64,000 bases of DNA, from contig JABACO010000013.1 in the NCBI GenBank assembly GCA_013339895.1, positions 6,903,787-6,967,786 of the forward strand, written 5' to 3'. The notes beneath the pieces were generated by a model. The model did not search any database. It saw only the letters and a list, made by a program, of their open reading frames with translations, and was not told the origin of the DNA. This DNA is from Ephydatia muelleri. Taxonomy: Eukaryota; Porifera; Demospongiae; Spongillida; Spongillidae. Both the position numbers and the translations under genes were made by a program. This document shows positions 34,760 through 60,494 of the stretch, piece after piece (the stretch's first letter is position 1; each line of letters starts with the position of its first letter).

Positions 34760-37000
34760 TTCAACACTTGCATGATTAAGTGCAGGAAGTGAGTAGTGCT
34801 GACTTCATCAAAACAGTAACCATCTTCAACTATGCACATGATTAAGGGCAGGAAGTGAGTAGTGCTGACTTCATCAAAACAGTTACCATCTTCAACTATG
34901 CACATGATTAAGTGCAGGAAGTGAGTAGTGCTGACTTAATCAAAACAGTTACCATCTTCAACTATGCACATGATTAAGGGCAGGAAGTGAGTAGTGCTGA
35001 CTTCATCAAAACAGTTACCATCTTCAACTATGCACATGATTAAGGGCAGGAAGTAAGTAGTGCTGACTTCATCAAAACAGTTACCATCTTCAACTATGCA
35101 CATGATTAAGTGCAGGAAGTGAGTAGTGCTGACTTCATCAAAACAGTTACCATTTTCAACTATGCACATGATTAAGTGCAGGAAGTGAGTAGTGCTGACT
35201 TCATCAAAACAGTTACCATCTTCAACTATGCACATGATTAAGGGCAGGAAGTGAGTAGTGCTGACTTCATCAAAACAGTTACCATCTTCAACTATGCACA
35301 TGATTAAGTGCAGGAAGTGAGTAGTGCTGACTTCATCAAAACAGTTACCATTTTTCAACTATGCACATGATTAAGTGCAGGAAGTGAGTAGTGCTGACTT
35401 AATCAAAACAGTTACCATCTTCAACTATGCACATGATTAAGGGCAGGAAGTGAGTAGTGCTGACTTCATCAAAACAGTTACCATCTTCAACTATGCACAT
35501 GATTAAGGGCAGGAAGTGAGTAGTGCTGACTTCATCAAAACAGTTACCATCTTCAACTATGCACATGATTAAGGGCAGGAAGTAAGTAGTGCTGACTTCA
35601 TCAAAACAGTTACCATCTTCAACTATGCACATGATTAAGTGCAGGAAGTGAGTAGTGCTGACTTCATCAAAACAGTTACCATCTTCAACTATGCACATGA
35701 TTAAGGGCAGGAAGTGAGTAGTGCTGACTTCATCAAAACAGTTACCATCTTCAACTATGCACATGATTAAGGGCAGGAAGTGAGTAGTGCTGACTTCATC
35801 AAAACAGTTACCATCTTCAACTATGCACATGATTAAGGGCAGGAAGTAAGTAGTGCTGACTTCATCAAAACAGTTACCATCTTCAACTATGCACATGATT
35901 AAGTGCAGGAAGTGAGTAGTGCTGACTTCATCAAAACAGTTACCATTTTCAACTATGCACATGATTAAGTGCAGGAAGTGAGTAGTGCTGACTTCATCAA
36001 AACAGTTACCATCTTCAACTATGCACATGATTAAGGGCAGGAAGTGAGTAGTGCTGACTTCATCAAAACAGTTACCATCTTCAACTATGCACATGATTAA
36101 GTGCAGGAAGTGAGTAGTGCTGACTTCATCAAAACAGTTACCATTTTTCAACTATGCACATGATTAAGTGCAGGAAGTGAGTAGTGCTGACATTCATCAA
36201 AACAGTTACCATCTTCAACTATGCACATGATTAAGTGCAGGAAGTGAGTAGTGCTGACTTCATCAAAACAGTTACCATCTTCAACTATGCACATGATTAA
36301 GGGCAGGAAGTGAGTAGTGCTGACTTCATCAAAACAGTTACCATCTTCAACTATGCACATGATTAAGTGCAGGAAGTGAGTAGTGCTGACTTAATCAAAA
36401 CAGTTACCATCTTCAACTATGCACATGATTAAGGGCAGGAAGTGAGTAGTGCTGACTTCATCAAAACAGTTACCATCTTCAACTATGCACATGATTAAGT
36501 GCAGGAAGTGAGTAGTGCTGACTTTATCAAAACAGTTACCATCTTCAACTATGCACATGATTAAGTGCAGGAAGTGAGTAGTGCTGACATTCATCAAAAC
36601 AGTTACCATCTTCAACTATGCACATGATTAAGTGCAGGAAGTGAGTAGTGCTGACTTCATCAAAACAGTTACCATCTTCAACTATGCACATGATTAAGGG
36701 CAGGAAGTGAGTAGTGCTGACTTCATCAAAACAGTTACCATCTTCAACTATGCACATGATTAAGGGCAGGAAGTGAGTAGTGCTGACTTCATCAAAACAG
36801 TTACCATCTTCAACTATGCACATGATTAAGTGCAGGAAGTGAGTAGTGCTGACTTCATCAAAACAGTTACCATCTTCAACTATGCACATGATTAAGTGCA
36901 GGAAGTGAGTAGTGCTGACTTCATCAAAACAGTTACCATCTTCAACTATGCACATGATTAAGTGCAGGAAGTGAGTAGTGCTGACTTCATCAAAACAGTC
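34760..37000. repeat. 66-bp repeat array, about 34 copies, open on minus strand
   Basis: The 66-bp unit starts GATTAAGTGCAGGAAGTGAG and ends ACTATGCACAT. Because 66 is a multiple of three and the unit has no minus-strand stop in one frame, it reads as a 22-residue repeat: MCIVEDGNCFDEVS + TTHFLPLI or TTHFLHLI. Frames are open for 74-250 residues, then broken by single-base changes (extra T near 35353 and 36145; extra A in CATTCATC near 36190 and 36590). TAA in some units (CTTAATC) breaks only the plus strand. Variant order suggests higher-order repetition of about 12 units. The right edge abuts the receptor fragment at 37002. Confidence 0.93.
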
Positions 37001-37001
37001 G

Positions 37002-37580
37002 GTGGAAGAAATAGATAATTAATGTTAATAACTAGAACACAGCAGCAAGCATACTCCAGACACAATCTGTGGCTGTTCTTGAGTTGAGGACTACTGCAGT
37101 TCTCAAACAGAGTGCTGAATACCCAGTTCATCATTACCCTCTTCTTTGTTGGTTTAGGGTCGTTGAATATGTAGTAAACACGGTACATCTTTCCCAGAAC
37201 AGGCCCAAAGGCTACCGAGTAGCCAATGGCCCACAACCATTTCCGAACCTGTGAATGGCATAATATTCCTTGCTTAGCTTGAAATGCTCCTATTGGTCGC
37301 ACACTGTCTAAGCTGTGTGATGTGTTTGAATACAATAAAAAATGTTCCATCCACACCGTGATGACAGAGAATAACATCAAACATGCGTCATGAGTGTACG
37401 GATAGGGGAGGGTCTTCTGATTCAAATGACATGCCTCCCCTCCCCCTCCCCCCCCTCCAAAAGAAGCAAGGTCATCTTTGGCCCTGATATATTGATTACT
37501 ACTTTAATAATCCATATCCTTGAGTAACAATTATTTAAAAATTTTTATGCGCATGTGTACTGTTCCTACTGGTCGATCGC
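37002..37580 (-). pseudogene. Rearranged GABA-B receptor fragment (R4)
   Basis: Segmental copy of the R3 region 40095-40800. It keeps the TM3 exon (about 37250-37140, VRKWLWAIGYSVAFGPVLGK) and about 300 bp of the adjoining intron, including the stretch near CTCCCCTCCCCCTCCCCCCC. The TM4 exon is almost gone: only its last part remains, and about 57 bp of that (about 37072-37128) is inverted relative to the flanks. Just beyond, at 37582-37640, a second weak copy of the same intron segment begins (GTCGATCGCAAGCTATATAAG). It cannot encode a receptor. Confidence 0.85.
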
Positions 37581-38975
37581 AAGCTATATAAGCCCTGTGA
37601 TGCAATAGAGAATGTTCATCCACACCATGATGACACTACGCAGAGGAGGGTTGTTGGCATATTTATGTTTCCTAATCAATAATCCGTTACCAACGCCGAC
37701 ACAATTTTCTAGTTTTGTTGCCACCACCAGTTTCCGTGTAGGCGTATTCTATCGTCTAATTGACGCTGTTATACAGGGATTGACGTGGCGTTTTGATGCA
37801 TGCTGTAAACGCATTTGATGCTCTATTTGGGTTCTTGTACAAGTACAAAACAATGACAGAGGTGGACTTGAAATTGGTTTTTCAGCAAGCGCAGGATGTG
37901 TCTGATGAGCTGTCAGAGGAAGCACGAAATATAATGTTATCACAAAACAGGTACCAATGGACGATTTTGAACAGACTCCATTATAGTCATCTGGAGGCAT
38001 CATATGCGTTAGCGGCCTTAGAATATTCTGCACCACCGGTGTGCTTCGATAAAGAATCGAAAAGCACCTTTGTAATACATGTATTGCACCATTTTGCTCA
38101 ATTATGCACAATTATATGTTTGTTGAAGAAACTACCGTGCATAATAACACGAAACGGCATGCGTTAGCTATCCATATGATGCGAGTTAGAGATGGTGATG
38201 AGACAGGCTTTATGGGGCCTATGATGCCACAAACGCTCTAGCTGTTACCCTGGGCCTCACTACGGCTCTCGCCGGCCCTGCATATACTCCTCATGCAAAT
38301 ATTAGTTTCCATGCATGATATTTGAACATTGTATAATAGGCGAAATCCGTTATCATATTCCATTTGTAAGATTCCAATAGCCTCTATAGGGCCAGAATGT
38401 TAAATTATGAACTTTTAGTGATTATATATAATTTTTACACCACTACATCCTTTCCTTTGAAACCATTGCCATGCGAATTTGTTTTGGTTTACCGCTCCCT
38501 ATTGACTAGTATTGACTATACCGCGTCTCTTTAGAGTAGTTGTGTTACAAAACGTTCATAATTGTTCGTAATATGAACGTTATCTGCACATACGATGTAC
38601 TATTATGATGCATTTCTCACGCTCTTTCCAGCTATACTAATTACATACTAATTTGAAAGATTCGTGTGTGATGTCCATCACAGGGTTGTTATAGCTGCAT
38701 GGGTTCTTTCTTTTTATTTTTTAACAAAAAGAAGTTTCAGTTGGGTAGATCAGAGATAATTAGATCAACGCAATCGTCTGCATAGAATAGAATGGGCGAT
38801 TTCTAAAGTCGCAAGAATGGCTATTGAAGCCTACAACACCAAAAAAGGCTCATTCCGTGAGATTGCCTCCGCAAGCATAAAATTAGCATGTAATTTACTG
38901 TACATTAATATATTAACATGTGCGTCCCACATTTGGTTTCTTTGGTCTACAAATGCATGTAGTTTGTTTTTGACA

Positions 38976-39016
<41 letters not shown>

Positions 39017-39385
39017 TCTTCCCCGAGTAAAAACAAAGTTCTAGCTAGGTGTGTCTGACATGTGTACTATGCCTAATTTATTGCACTCAATTTTCATATA
39101 CTTGCATGCAACTATATTTGAATGAATGACACATGTGATATGTTCTGTTTCATATTCCCTTCACAATCAGACTTATTTCCTTGCTTTTCACAACACTGTT
39201 GCAGTCTTCAATCCTGTCCGCTGATTCAAAAGAATCATTTGATAGTTACACTAAACCATGCAGGCAAACAAAGTGGATTGACCATAGTGGGCAGTTAAAT
39301 AGACACAACGCATGAAGGAAACAGCTGCAAGGTTGTACACATAGTAAACGTAAAAAACAAAACACAAAATTGAGATTCTTAGTTA
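37581..39385. other. Spacer, one weak ORF and a poly-C tract
   Basis: No gene recognised. The best ORF (37793-38167, plus, 124 residues; EVDLKLVFQQAQDVSDELSEEARN in the middle) looks protein-like only in its first 85 residues and has no family I know. A run of 38 C lies at 38978-39015. Confidence 0.35.
37793..38167 (+). CDS. Unrecognised ORF
   Basis: 124 codons with an acidic, helical-looking first half (FLYKYKTMTEVDLKLVFQQA, VSDELSEEARNIML, then HLEASYALAALEYSAPPV). It could be the remnant of a transposon or a single exon. No homologue recognised, and no promoter or splice evidence. Confidence 0.2.
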   Translation: MMHAVNAFDALFGFLYKYKTMTEVDLKLVFQQAQDVSDELSEEARNIMLSQNRYQWTILNRLHYSHLEASYALAALEYSAPPVCFDKESKSTFVIHVLHHFAQLCTIICLLKKLPCIITRNGMR

Positions 39386-53263
<13,878 letters not shown>

Positions 53264-53758
53264 TTTCGCTTTTGTGCAAGAAAAGAATGTTGTGATTGGA
53301 CTGGTTTACTGCAGTATACATAGCCTGCAATTTGTAAAACACCTATAGTAAGACCGGTCCGGACCCCGAATATTTCTCCGCTATACATGTAGTACCGGCA
53401 ATCGTAAATTAGAGACGTATAAGGAAGCAGCAAAGAAGAGTGTTGAAAGAGTTGTATTACATAATAATATTCAATATTAATGTTCATATTTCTTTACGAG
53501 TTAATGAATATGGAACAGCTCTTATCTAAGAAGTTAACACTTTGCAGTCAACAACATATTGATCAGTTGTTTCCTTCTCATATATTTGCTAATTAATTTT
53601 TCTTGCAACGCGCAACACTTTTTTTTGGCACAACGTGTGTACCGTAATAATTGGCTTTGTCCGCGGTAGAGTGATAATCCAAGGTTTGCTTGTGTACGTG
53701 TGTGTGCGTGTTATTGTTCGGTCACTATTCCAATGTCCATTTCCTGGCTTAACTCTCT
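53264..53758. other. Upstream region of R3
   Basis: About 500 bp before the R3 start codon, moderately AT-rich. No TATA box, repeat or other gene is convincing. It presumably contains the R3 promoter. Confidence 0.4.
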
Positions 53759-55345
53759 AGGAAGCTTTCAAGCACCTTTCTCAGCGGAGAAGGCTGTAAG
53801 TAAAGGATAAAGCATCAACGCTTTTAGAAAAGAAAGCAGATAAGAAAATGATTCCACAATAGGGTGTGTAACCTCCCCTGCATAATGAAAATCGATTTTT
53901 CCGAATACTTTTAAAACACTAATCGATTTTTCAGGTTTTTGTGGATCTGAAAATCGATTTTTCCGAATAGTTTAAAAAACAAAATCGATTTTTCCGAATA
54001 GGTTTTGCCAAATTTCCTGCCGAATACCTAGGTTATTCAGGTTATGGTGCTTGCGGAGTGCACACTGAGAAGATAATTTATGTCTGCACAGAAATCCACC
54101 TGGTCTCGCACCAAACTAGAGCTATGCATGTCAGTTGAAAACACAGAGACACAAAGGCCTACAGCAGCATGTGTTTGTCATGTAGAGTTTAATAAATTGT
54201 ATGTCTTTACCAGGTACTTGTACATATCAATAGTAATGTAAACCTAACCATCCAACACTAACCACTGAGACCAGACATCACCATTAAAAACTCACCCCAC
54301 ATCACGTACAATAACGTACTCCACTTACAATCATCCCTCAACACTCCATTCACGTTCTCGCTATAAATGCATATCAAATTTCCCATTAGTACAATTGCGT
54401 AATGCTCTCCAATTCCTACACATAACGCAAACAGAGCGCGCATACTTACTTGAAGTGGGTAAGAAGTCTGACATTCTATTTCACTCGCTAGCGCAATACT
54501 CAGATATGTACCACTGTACAATAAAACAATGCAATACTAGTACTACATAAATGTATTGCTACTACATATAAACACAACTCGTGGCATATATTAATGTACT
54601 TACTTGAAGAGATGATACACTCTGTATATATTGTATCCCCAATTGATGCGCATTAAATATTTAGTATTATATTTACTCAATACCTATCAAATTCTGTATG
54701 TATAAATAGGAAAAACAACAGTGACGTATGTTTATATATAATAACTCTAATTATGAAATACTCTGTTGAAAATCATATCCGGATATTAGGATAAAACGGT
54801 ATTCGAATAATGGGCGAATTGTCGATGCTGACGACGAATACCTAAGTACCTCCGAATGGAGAAACATAAACCGATTATTTCGAATAGATAAAATTCACTA
54901 ATCGATTTTTCCGAGTAATGCTAAATTGCTATTCGAACGGATAGGTTATTGCGAATATCCGAATAACCCGAATAACCTGATAACCGGTTACACACCCTAT
55001 TCCACAACAATTGTGTCAAGAAACAGGCAAGATCATACTGCTGAAGGATTTGTCCAACATTGTCACAGCTAACAAGAGCGGGAAGTCTAGAAATGATTTA
55101 AACAGTACTGTCACACTACATATGGTTAACTTTCATGCAGTTTTGTTTTGGTTATGTTTTGGTGTATCATTTAATATACAGTTTTCAATGCAGGTGCTAG
55201 CGTTGAGGTGCATGTACTCAGACGAGAAAAAACTTTAAAGGGACTCTTTATGGAATGAAGGACGCATATCCAGAGCTCGTTTGCTTTGATGCTACTTACA
55301 ATTTGCTTGAATTGGATTTTCCAGTATACCTCATGCTGTGATCGA
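53759..55345 (+). pseudogene. ZSWIM/MULE-like gene remnant split by a hAT-type element
   Basis: Left part 53761-53859: EAFKHLSQRRRL, a TAA at 53797-53799, then EKKADKKMIPQ. Right part from 55008: ETGKIILLKDLSNIVTANKS near 55020-55080 and, after a disrupted stretch, MKDAYPELVCFDATYNLLEL at about 55254-55313. These match the order found in ZSWIM1/3-like proteins related to MULE transposases: 'TGK..TLKDI.NI', then '..YPEL..DATY.L..L..PVYLM', the first catalytic Asp region. The 1140-bp element at 53860-54999 cuts between the two parts with an 8-bp duplication. The remnant is also broken by stops. Confidence 0.6.
53860..54999. mobile_element. hAT-type non-autonomous DNA transposon
   Basis: Perfect 14-bp terminal inverted repeats TAGGGTGTGTAACC (53860-53873 and, inverted, 54986-54999). 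They are flanked by a perfect 8-bp target duplication TTCCACAA (53852-53859 and 55000-55007). An 8-bp duplication and TIRs of this form fit the hAT superfamily. Subterminal regions on both sides are full of AATCGATTTTTCCGAATA variants, possible transposase-binding repeats. The interior has no transposase ORF. Confidence 0.9.
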
Positions 55346-56206
55346 ACAAATACACACACCATATCCAGAAATGAGCGGTCAAAGGGAAAGCTAATTAATT
55401 CGCGGTTTGCGAATCACCGAATATTCCCGTATAACTTCCCATAGACATGTATGGGGTACTTTAATACCAAGCACACCAGATTTTTCTCAGCATTTGCCAA
55501 AGGGGATTGTTAGTACACTACATTTGCCATGATTTTTAGTGGGGTCGCCGTATTTTTCCTATTTAAGGCGTCGCTTCCCTAGGATTGTCATAACATTGTC
55601 CTCAACGTACACGTAGTCAATGGGTGCGTTTTCTCATTACAAATTCTATGACCATTTGTGTCGATACCTTTACGATTCGCCAATTTGCCAAAGGAAAAAC
55701 ATGTAGCTAGTACATCGAAGAACTATAATATATATTGAAAATTGGGTCTTTGTATTTAAAAATCGGCTTCCATAATTGAAAGAAGTATCCTATATCGAAT
55801 CGGATTGTTGTCTCCGTCTCGTGCCCTCAAAATCGACTCACGCGCGGGACAAGGCAAATTAGTATCTCCCTAGCTGTACCAGTTTTATACAGTATGAAAT
55901 CGGGCCTGAAATCGATTCTGCACGCCTCCTAGCGCTACGTAACAAGGTTTGTTGCTACCAGTTGAGTAGCCTACATATAAATGTACGTTATCGTACCCAT
56001 ACGTTCCGGATCTTTTGTAAACATCGCCGGGCCCATTTCATAATTGTATTGCTGTTAGGCTGTTACGTTGGTAGTTTATAATTATCTAAGTAACTGAAGT
56101 ACAACTACTAGTATAGGTGTGGCCGGAGCTACTATTGGCCCCAATAGTAATACGGCTACATGCATGTGTTTTAATTCTAGAAAATGCGCACCGATTTATC
56201 GAGTAT
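55346..56206. other. Spacer, no gene seen
   Basis: About 860 bp of mixed composition following the ZSWIM-like remnant. No protein pattern, RNA gene or tandem repeat noticed. Confidence 0.45.
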
Positions 56207-56214
56207 CAAAGAAG

Positions 56215-56262
56215 CAGTGGCGTGGTGGCTATTTATTGGCTGGGGGGGCACTCGCATATTTT

Positions 56263-56293
<31 letters not shown>

Positions 56294-56690
56294 GGCGCAA
56301 CCGCGCAAGCTACGCTCGTACGTATATGAGTATCAAATATGTAAGTACATGCGTGCGCATGCGCTAACTGAACAATCAGTGCACGTGCGATGAACGTTGA
56401 CATTGAGCGTCTATATTGTAATTACACATAATACAATAGCATGGAGGGTGGAGGGGGTGAAAAAGGGGGGGGGGGGGGGGGGGGGGGGGAGCCGGGAGCG
56501 TCTCACAGCCTTTGTTCCAACGAGTGATTGCCGATTCAATCACCATGGTATGAATTACGTATCGGAAGGAAAATAAATTGTTACAAACTTTCAGTTGTTG
56601 GCGCCCCTTGTGCTCGGTGGCGCCCCTATTTTTAAGCCCCGCAGGGGGGGCAATTGCCCCCCCCGGCCCCCCCTGGCCACCACGCCACTG
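56215..56690. mobile_element. hAT-type MITE with poly-C and poly-G tracts
   Basis: 476 bp bounded by perfect 15-bp inverted repeats CAGTGGCGTGGTGGC (56215-56229; inverted 56676-56690). It is flanked by a perfect 8-bp duplication CAAAGAAG (56207-56214 and 56691-56698). It contains a run of 27 C (56267-56293) and a run of 25 G (56465-56489), with GGCGCCCC motifs beside both ends. No transposase ORF. CAGTGGCG-type ends and 8-bp duplications are typical of hAT. Confidence 0.88.
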
Positions 56691-56698
56691 CAAAGAAG

Positions 56699-57673
56699 CT
56701 GATAGCAGCGTCAACGGCGTGGTAGCGTATTTTATTCTGCTGTCTGGCGCTGCGTTGCAACATCCACCACCAGCAAAACGCCGTTGCAATCTTTCAGGTG
56801 AAATAAATATAAAATGCATGTGCAAGGCAATGACTTACGTAGGGCTAGGCATTGCACATCTCTCAACTTGATAATTGCAATAATGTCAGTCATTTCTTAC
56901 CCTGCACTGCATGCTTTGTGTTTTATTGTAATATTTAGCTACCTTGCGTACTTACATGTATATTCAGTTACCGCTGTGAAGGCACTGTAGCTAGTGTACT
57001 CATGTGAAGGCACCATAGTTATACGGTGTGACTATTTACAAATGGTTTATTGTGTCAGTGTGGTATGTAGCAGGCTTTGTCAATGTAATGTATGCACATG
57101 TGCATATGGACATATGTATAAAGTTGGCAACGGACTCAAACGTGAATGTTGTGCATGTGTTGTCGACTGCATCACAGTGAAACTTATTAGTGAACAATTT
57201 GAAATAAATCACAAGATGACCGCCAATGTATGGGCGATTACTCGATATGACACAACACGCAAGCACTAAAACGCATCACACAGATCAAACAAACTCTCAG
57301 ACATTCTCTGCAACCATTCTCTGCTACATGTACCAATGTAAAGGTCTTGTTGATAACAATGAATACAATAGTTCAAGGGATGGTATACAAATAGTGCATG
57401 CTCATACAAGTATGCATATCTGTGTATGTGTAAACAATTAATTTTTTGTATGTTTGTATTGTATGTGTGTATGTGTGTTACATATGGACAACATTTCAAC
57501 AGCCCTTTGCTGCGGCAGAACACACATGGCTGAGTTATCTTGAGCCTGAATACCACAAATGCAACAGTGAAAAATGTGAAGCCAGAACAGAGTAAGGCTG
57601 TTTGTGTATGTGTGTGTGCGTTACCAGTGTGGTAAGGGAGTGGCTCAAACATGGCACTGATCTTGGTGAACAC

Positions 57674-57706
<33 letters not shown>

Positions 57707-57919
57707 AACACACACACACACCACACACACACATGATGTGATATTGTGGTCAATTAGTTATGGCATGTGCAAATGGGAGGGGCTGTGTTTGTGTGTGTTG
57801 CCTGTATTGTGACAAATACACATGCATGTACACACATGAGGCTTCTGTAACTTCTACTGTAGACAACTAAAACATATCTAGCAAATTAACCCTCCTTTCC
57901 CCCCTGATCTTGGTGATAG

Positions 57920-57951
<32 letters not shown>

Positions 57952-59370
57952 ACACACACACACGCACACACACACACACACACACACATACACACACACA
58001 TACACACACACATACACACACACACACAAGCACACACAAGTACATACATGTACAAGCACACACACATATACACACAGTTTGGGGTGTGTATTGTGGGCGG
58101 GTCGATGTTACAGGGGGTCACGTGATATACTCTGCTGTGTAGTGTTGTTGCTGATGTGCTGATATCTTTGAGCAACCAAGTCCCCGATCCTTGACTACGC
58201 GCCATACGCGAAACACATGTGTACGAAGCTTCTAAAATCATTAAAACATCCATAGAAAAGCAGGCCTTCATTCCATATTAGTGATTTGGTGCTTATTGTG
58301 TAGTGTAGTGCTATTGTGAAGTGCCTCTAATACGGTGCTGTGCCTGTGACATAGTGCTATGGTGCAGTACTTGTGAAATAGTCATGGTGCAGTGACTGTG
58401 AAGTGGTGCTAAGGTCAGTGGTGTACAGTTGTAGGAAGCATGGGGCCCATTGCCACATTCTTATTTTTGTCAAAGTGGCCCCCCCCCCCTCCCACCTTTT
58501 AATATCATCCTATGTGCTTGATGGTGCTGTATAGCCATGGTGCTGTGCTTGTGAAGTACATGTAGCTATGGGTCTGTGCTTTTGAAGAAAGTTTGGTGTA
58601 GTTGAATGTGAACACTAAGCTTACATGTACATGTATTACCATTCAGCTGCTAGGCTTATGTAAACTTTCCAGTGGCCCAGTCCTGCCATACACAAGTAGC
58701 AATAATATTCACTGCCACCATATGCAAGGCTTCAGAGCTTAGAAGTATCAAGGGCATTGGAAAGTTTTCTATTGCTTTGCACTTTTCAACACACACATGC
58801 ACACGCATGCACACACACATACACACATATGCACACACACATACACACATATGCACACATGCACACGTGTATACATACATACACACATGCACACACAATC
58901 AGTATGTACCGGTACAGAAATGGTGTGGGAACAAGTGTACGAAAAGGAAAAGTAAAAATTTATGTAACGTGAAATTTTAATAGTAATAAAATTATAACCT
59001 TACAAGCCTGATTTTGCTGGATGCTGTCCCATAGGTACATGTAAGATAAATATAATATTCATTTGTGCAGCTCAGAGGTCAACAACAAAAGGGCATTGTT
59101 TGCTATGTAAACTGAGGTTATCTTAGCTATTGAGCTAGACATGTACATGTACCAAGTTCTAAGAAGCAAACACTATTGACGTACATGTAGTACCTACATG
59201 TGCATGTATGTGGCATGGGCCTTTTGTGCCTGATGCCATAAACTTTACAATCAAGTACATGTACATGATGGGAGGGGGGTGGAGTGTGCTTTGGGCCTCA
59301 TGCAAAACCTTTGGTTAGTGGTAGAGGCATTTACGTCTGATGCATAAAGTCCTGGTACTTTTAATTTTTT
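56699..59370. other. Spacer with CA-rich microsatellites
   Basis: No gene recognised. CA/GT repeats lie at about 57670-57732, 57919-58075 and 58790-58895, two of them following the same phrase GATCTTGGTGAA/ATAGACACAC, which suggests a small duplication. An irregular repeat of GTAGTGCTATGGTGCAGT-like words lies at 58290-58430. ORFs in this stretch are CA-repeat translations. Confidence 0.5.
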
Positions 59371-59578
59371 CTAGGGTTCAATATCAAGAGTTGTGTTAAA
59401 AGTCTGTTTGGAACTGTTTCTATGGAGATGAGGCGAAATATTACTCGAGGACACTCCTGTATCTGGTTTTGTACTGGGGAGAGCAGCACCAGGATCCCAA
59501 TGCTGAGACTGACCATCCGGAGTGTTCAACACCTCCAGGGATATCCACCTTAGGCTCAACAAATTTACTTAAATACCC

Positions 59579-59863
59579 CTACGTTCCACTGTACTCAGCT
59601 GGCATGCACTTCTTCATCAAGCAAACCAGATGGGCAGGTGTGTTTAGTGTACCAAAGGCAGGCAGTTCTAGCAATGGAGGCCTACAAATAATGCTGCCAC
59701 TGTTCCACTCACCCCTCTTCCACTTCAAAGTTGGGACGCCACTTGCATCTAAGAACTTCCGCTCCACCTTCCTATCCCTGGTATGGTGGAGCAATGTGGC
59801 TACAATCCAGCCAAATACAACACTCGCATTGGTGCAGCCACTTACAGTAACTGCTGACACCAT
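59579..59863 (-). CDS. Unrecognised ORF, possible element fragment
   Basis: 94 codons on the minus strand with a protein-like composition (SVVFGWIVATLLHHTRDRKV, LPAFGTLNTPAHLVCLMKKC). After its stop the same kind of sequence seems to continue (YLSKFVEPKVDIPGGVEHSG) down to about 59440, with further stops. It reads like a decayed coding region. The family is not known to me, and an overlapping plus-strand ORF is less convincing. Confidence 0.3.
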   Translation of the reverse strand: MVSAVTVSGCTNASVVFGWIVATLLHHTRDRKVERKFLDASGVPTLKWKRGEWNSGSIICRPPLLELPAFGTLNTPAHLVCLMKKCMPAEYSGT

Positions 59864-60031
59864 TCAGAAGTACATATGGTGCAGCCACACTCATTGTTAG
59901 TAATAGCAATAGCAGAAGAGGACAAATTGTGTATGTTTAAATGCACATTACATGTTTGCACTAACCACACACTGTGCAGATACAGGGGAGGGGTTTGGGC
60001 CTGTGCCAGCAAGCATTGGCATAACATAGAA

Positions 60032-60072
<41 letters not shown>
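60032..60072. repeat. Poly-G tract (41 G)
   Basis: Uninterrupted run of 41 G on the plus strand, one of five C/G homopolymers longer than 24 in the right half of the window. Confidence 0.97.
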
Positions 60073-60073
<1 letters not shown>

Positions 60074-60494
60074 GTATAGTATGCTTTTAACCTGATGCAG
60101 AGGTTTTGGCCTAGTGATAGACTGATCAGCGCTACAGAGTTTACACAAAACTTTTCTTTAAAAGAAAAAAAATGAAAGCATTGGGATAGTGCTATTCCAT
60201 TGAAGCCCCACGAAGGTGATTTGCATTAAAATTAAAGCGTTTTACGTGTAGTTACTGACTCTGGCCTGGCCATACACATGTATGCAGACAAAGATTCAAA
60301 ATACGGCACGTGCAGATTTGATGTTAATCGATCTAGGTAGGGCTGAAATGCCTACGTAGGTCGCAACTGTACTGAAAAGTGCCATTTGCAAATATCTATG
60401 TTTTGTATCAGTGCACGTGCCTATTAGCCTTCGCGCTTCATTCATCGAGCTGCAAGCAGGCTAAACGAACACGATAAGGAACACACTATATAGG

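Noticed and set aside
56578..56871. 97-codon ORF in and beyond the hAT-type MITE
   Set aside because: It runs from non-coding MITE sequence across its end and target duplication into the flank, with no protein pattern.
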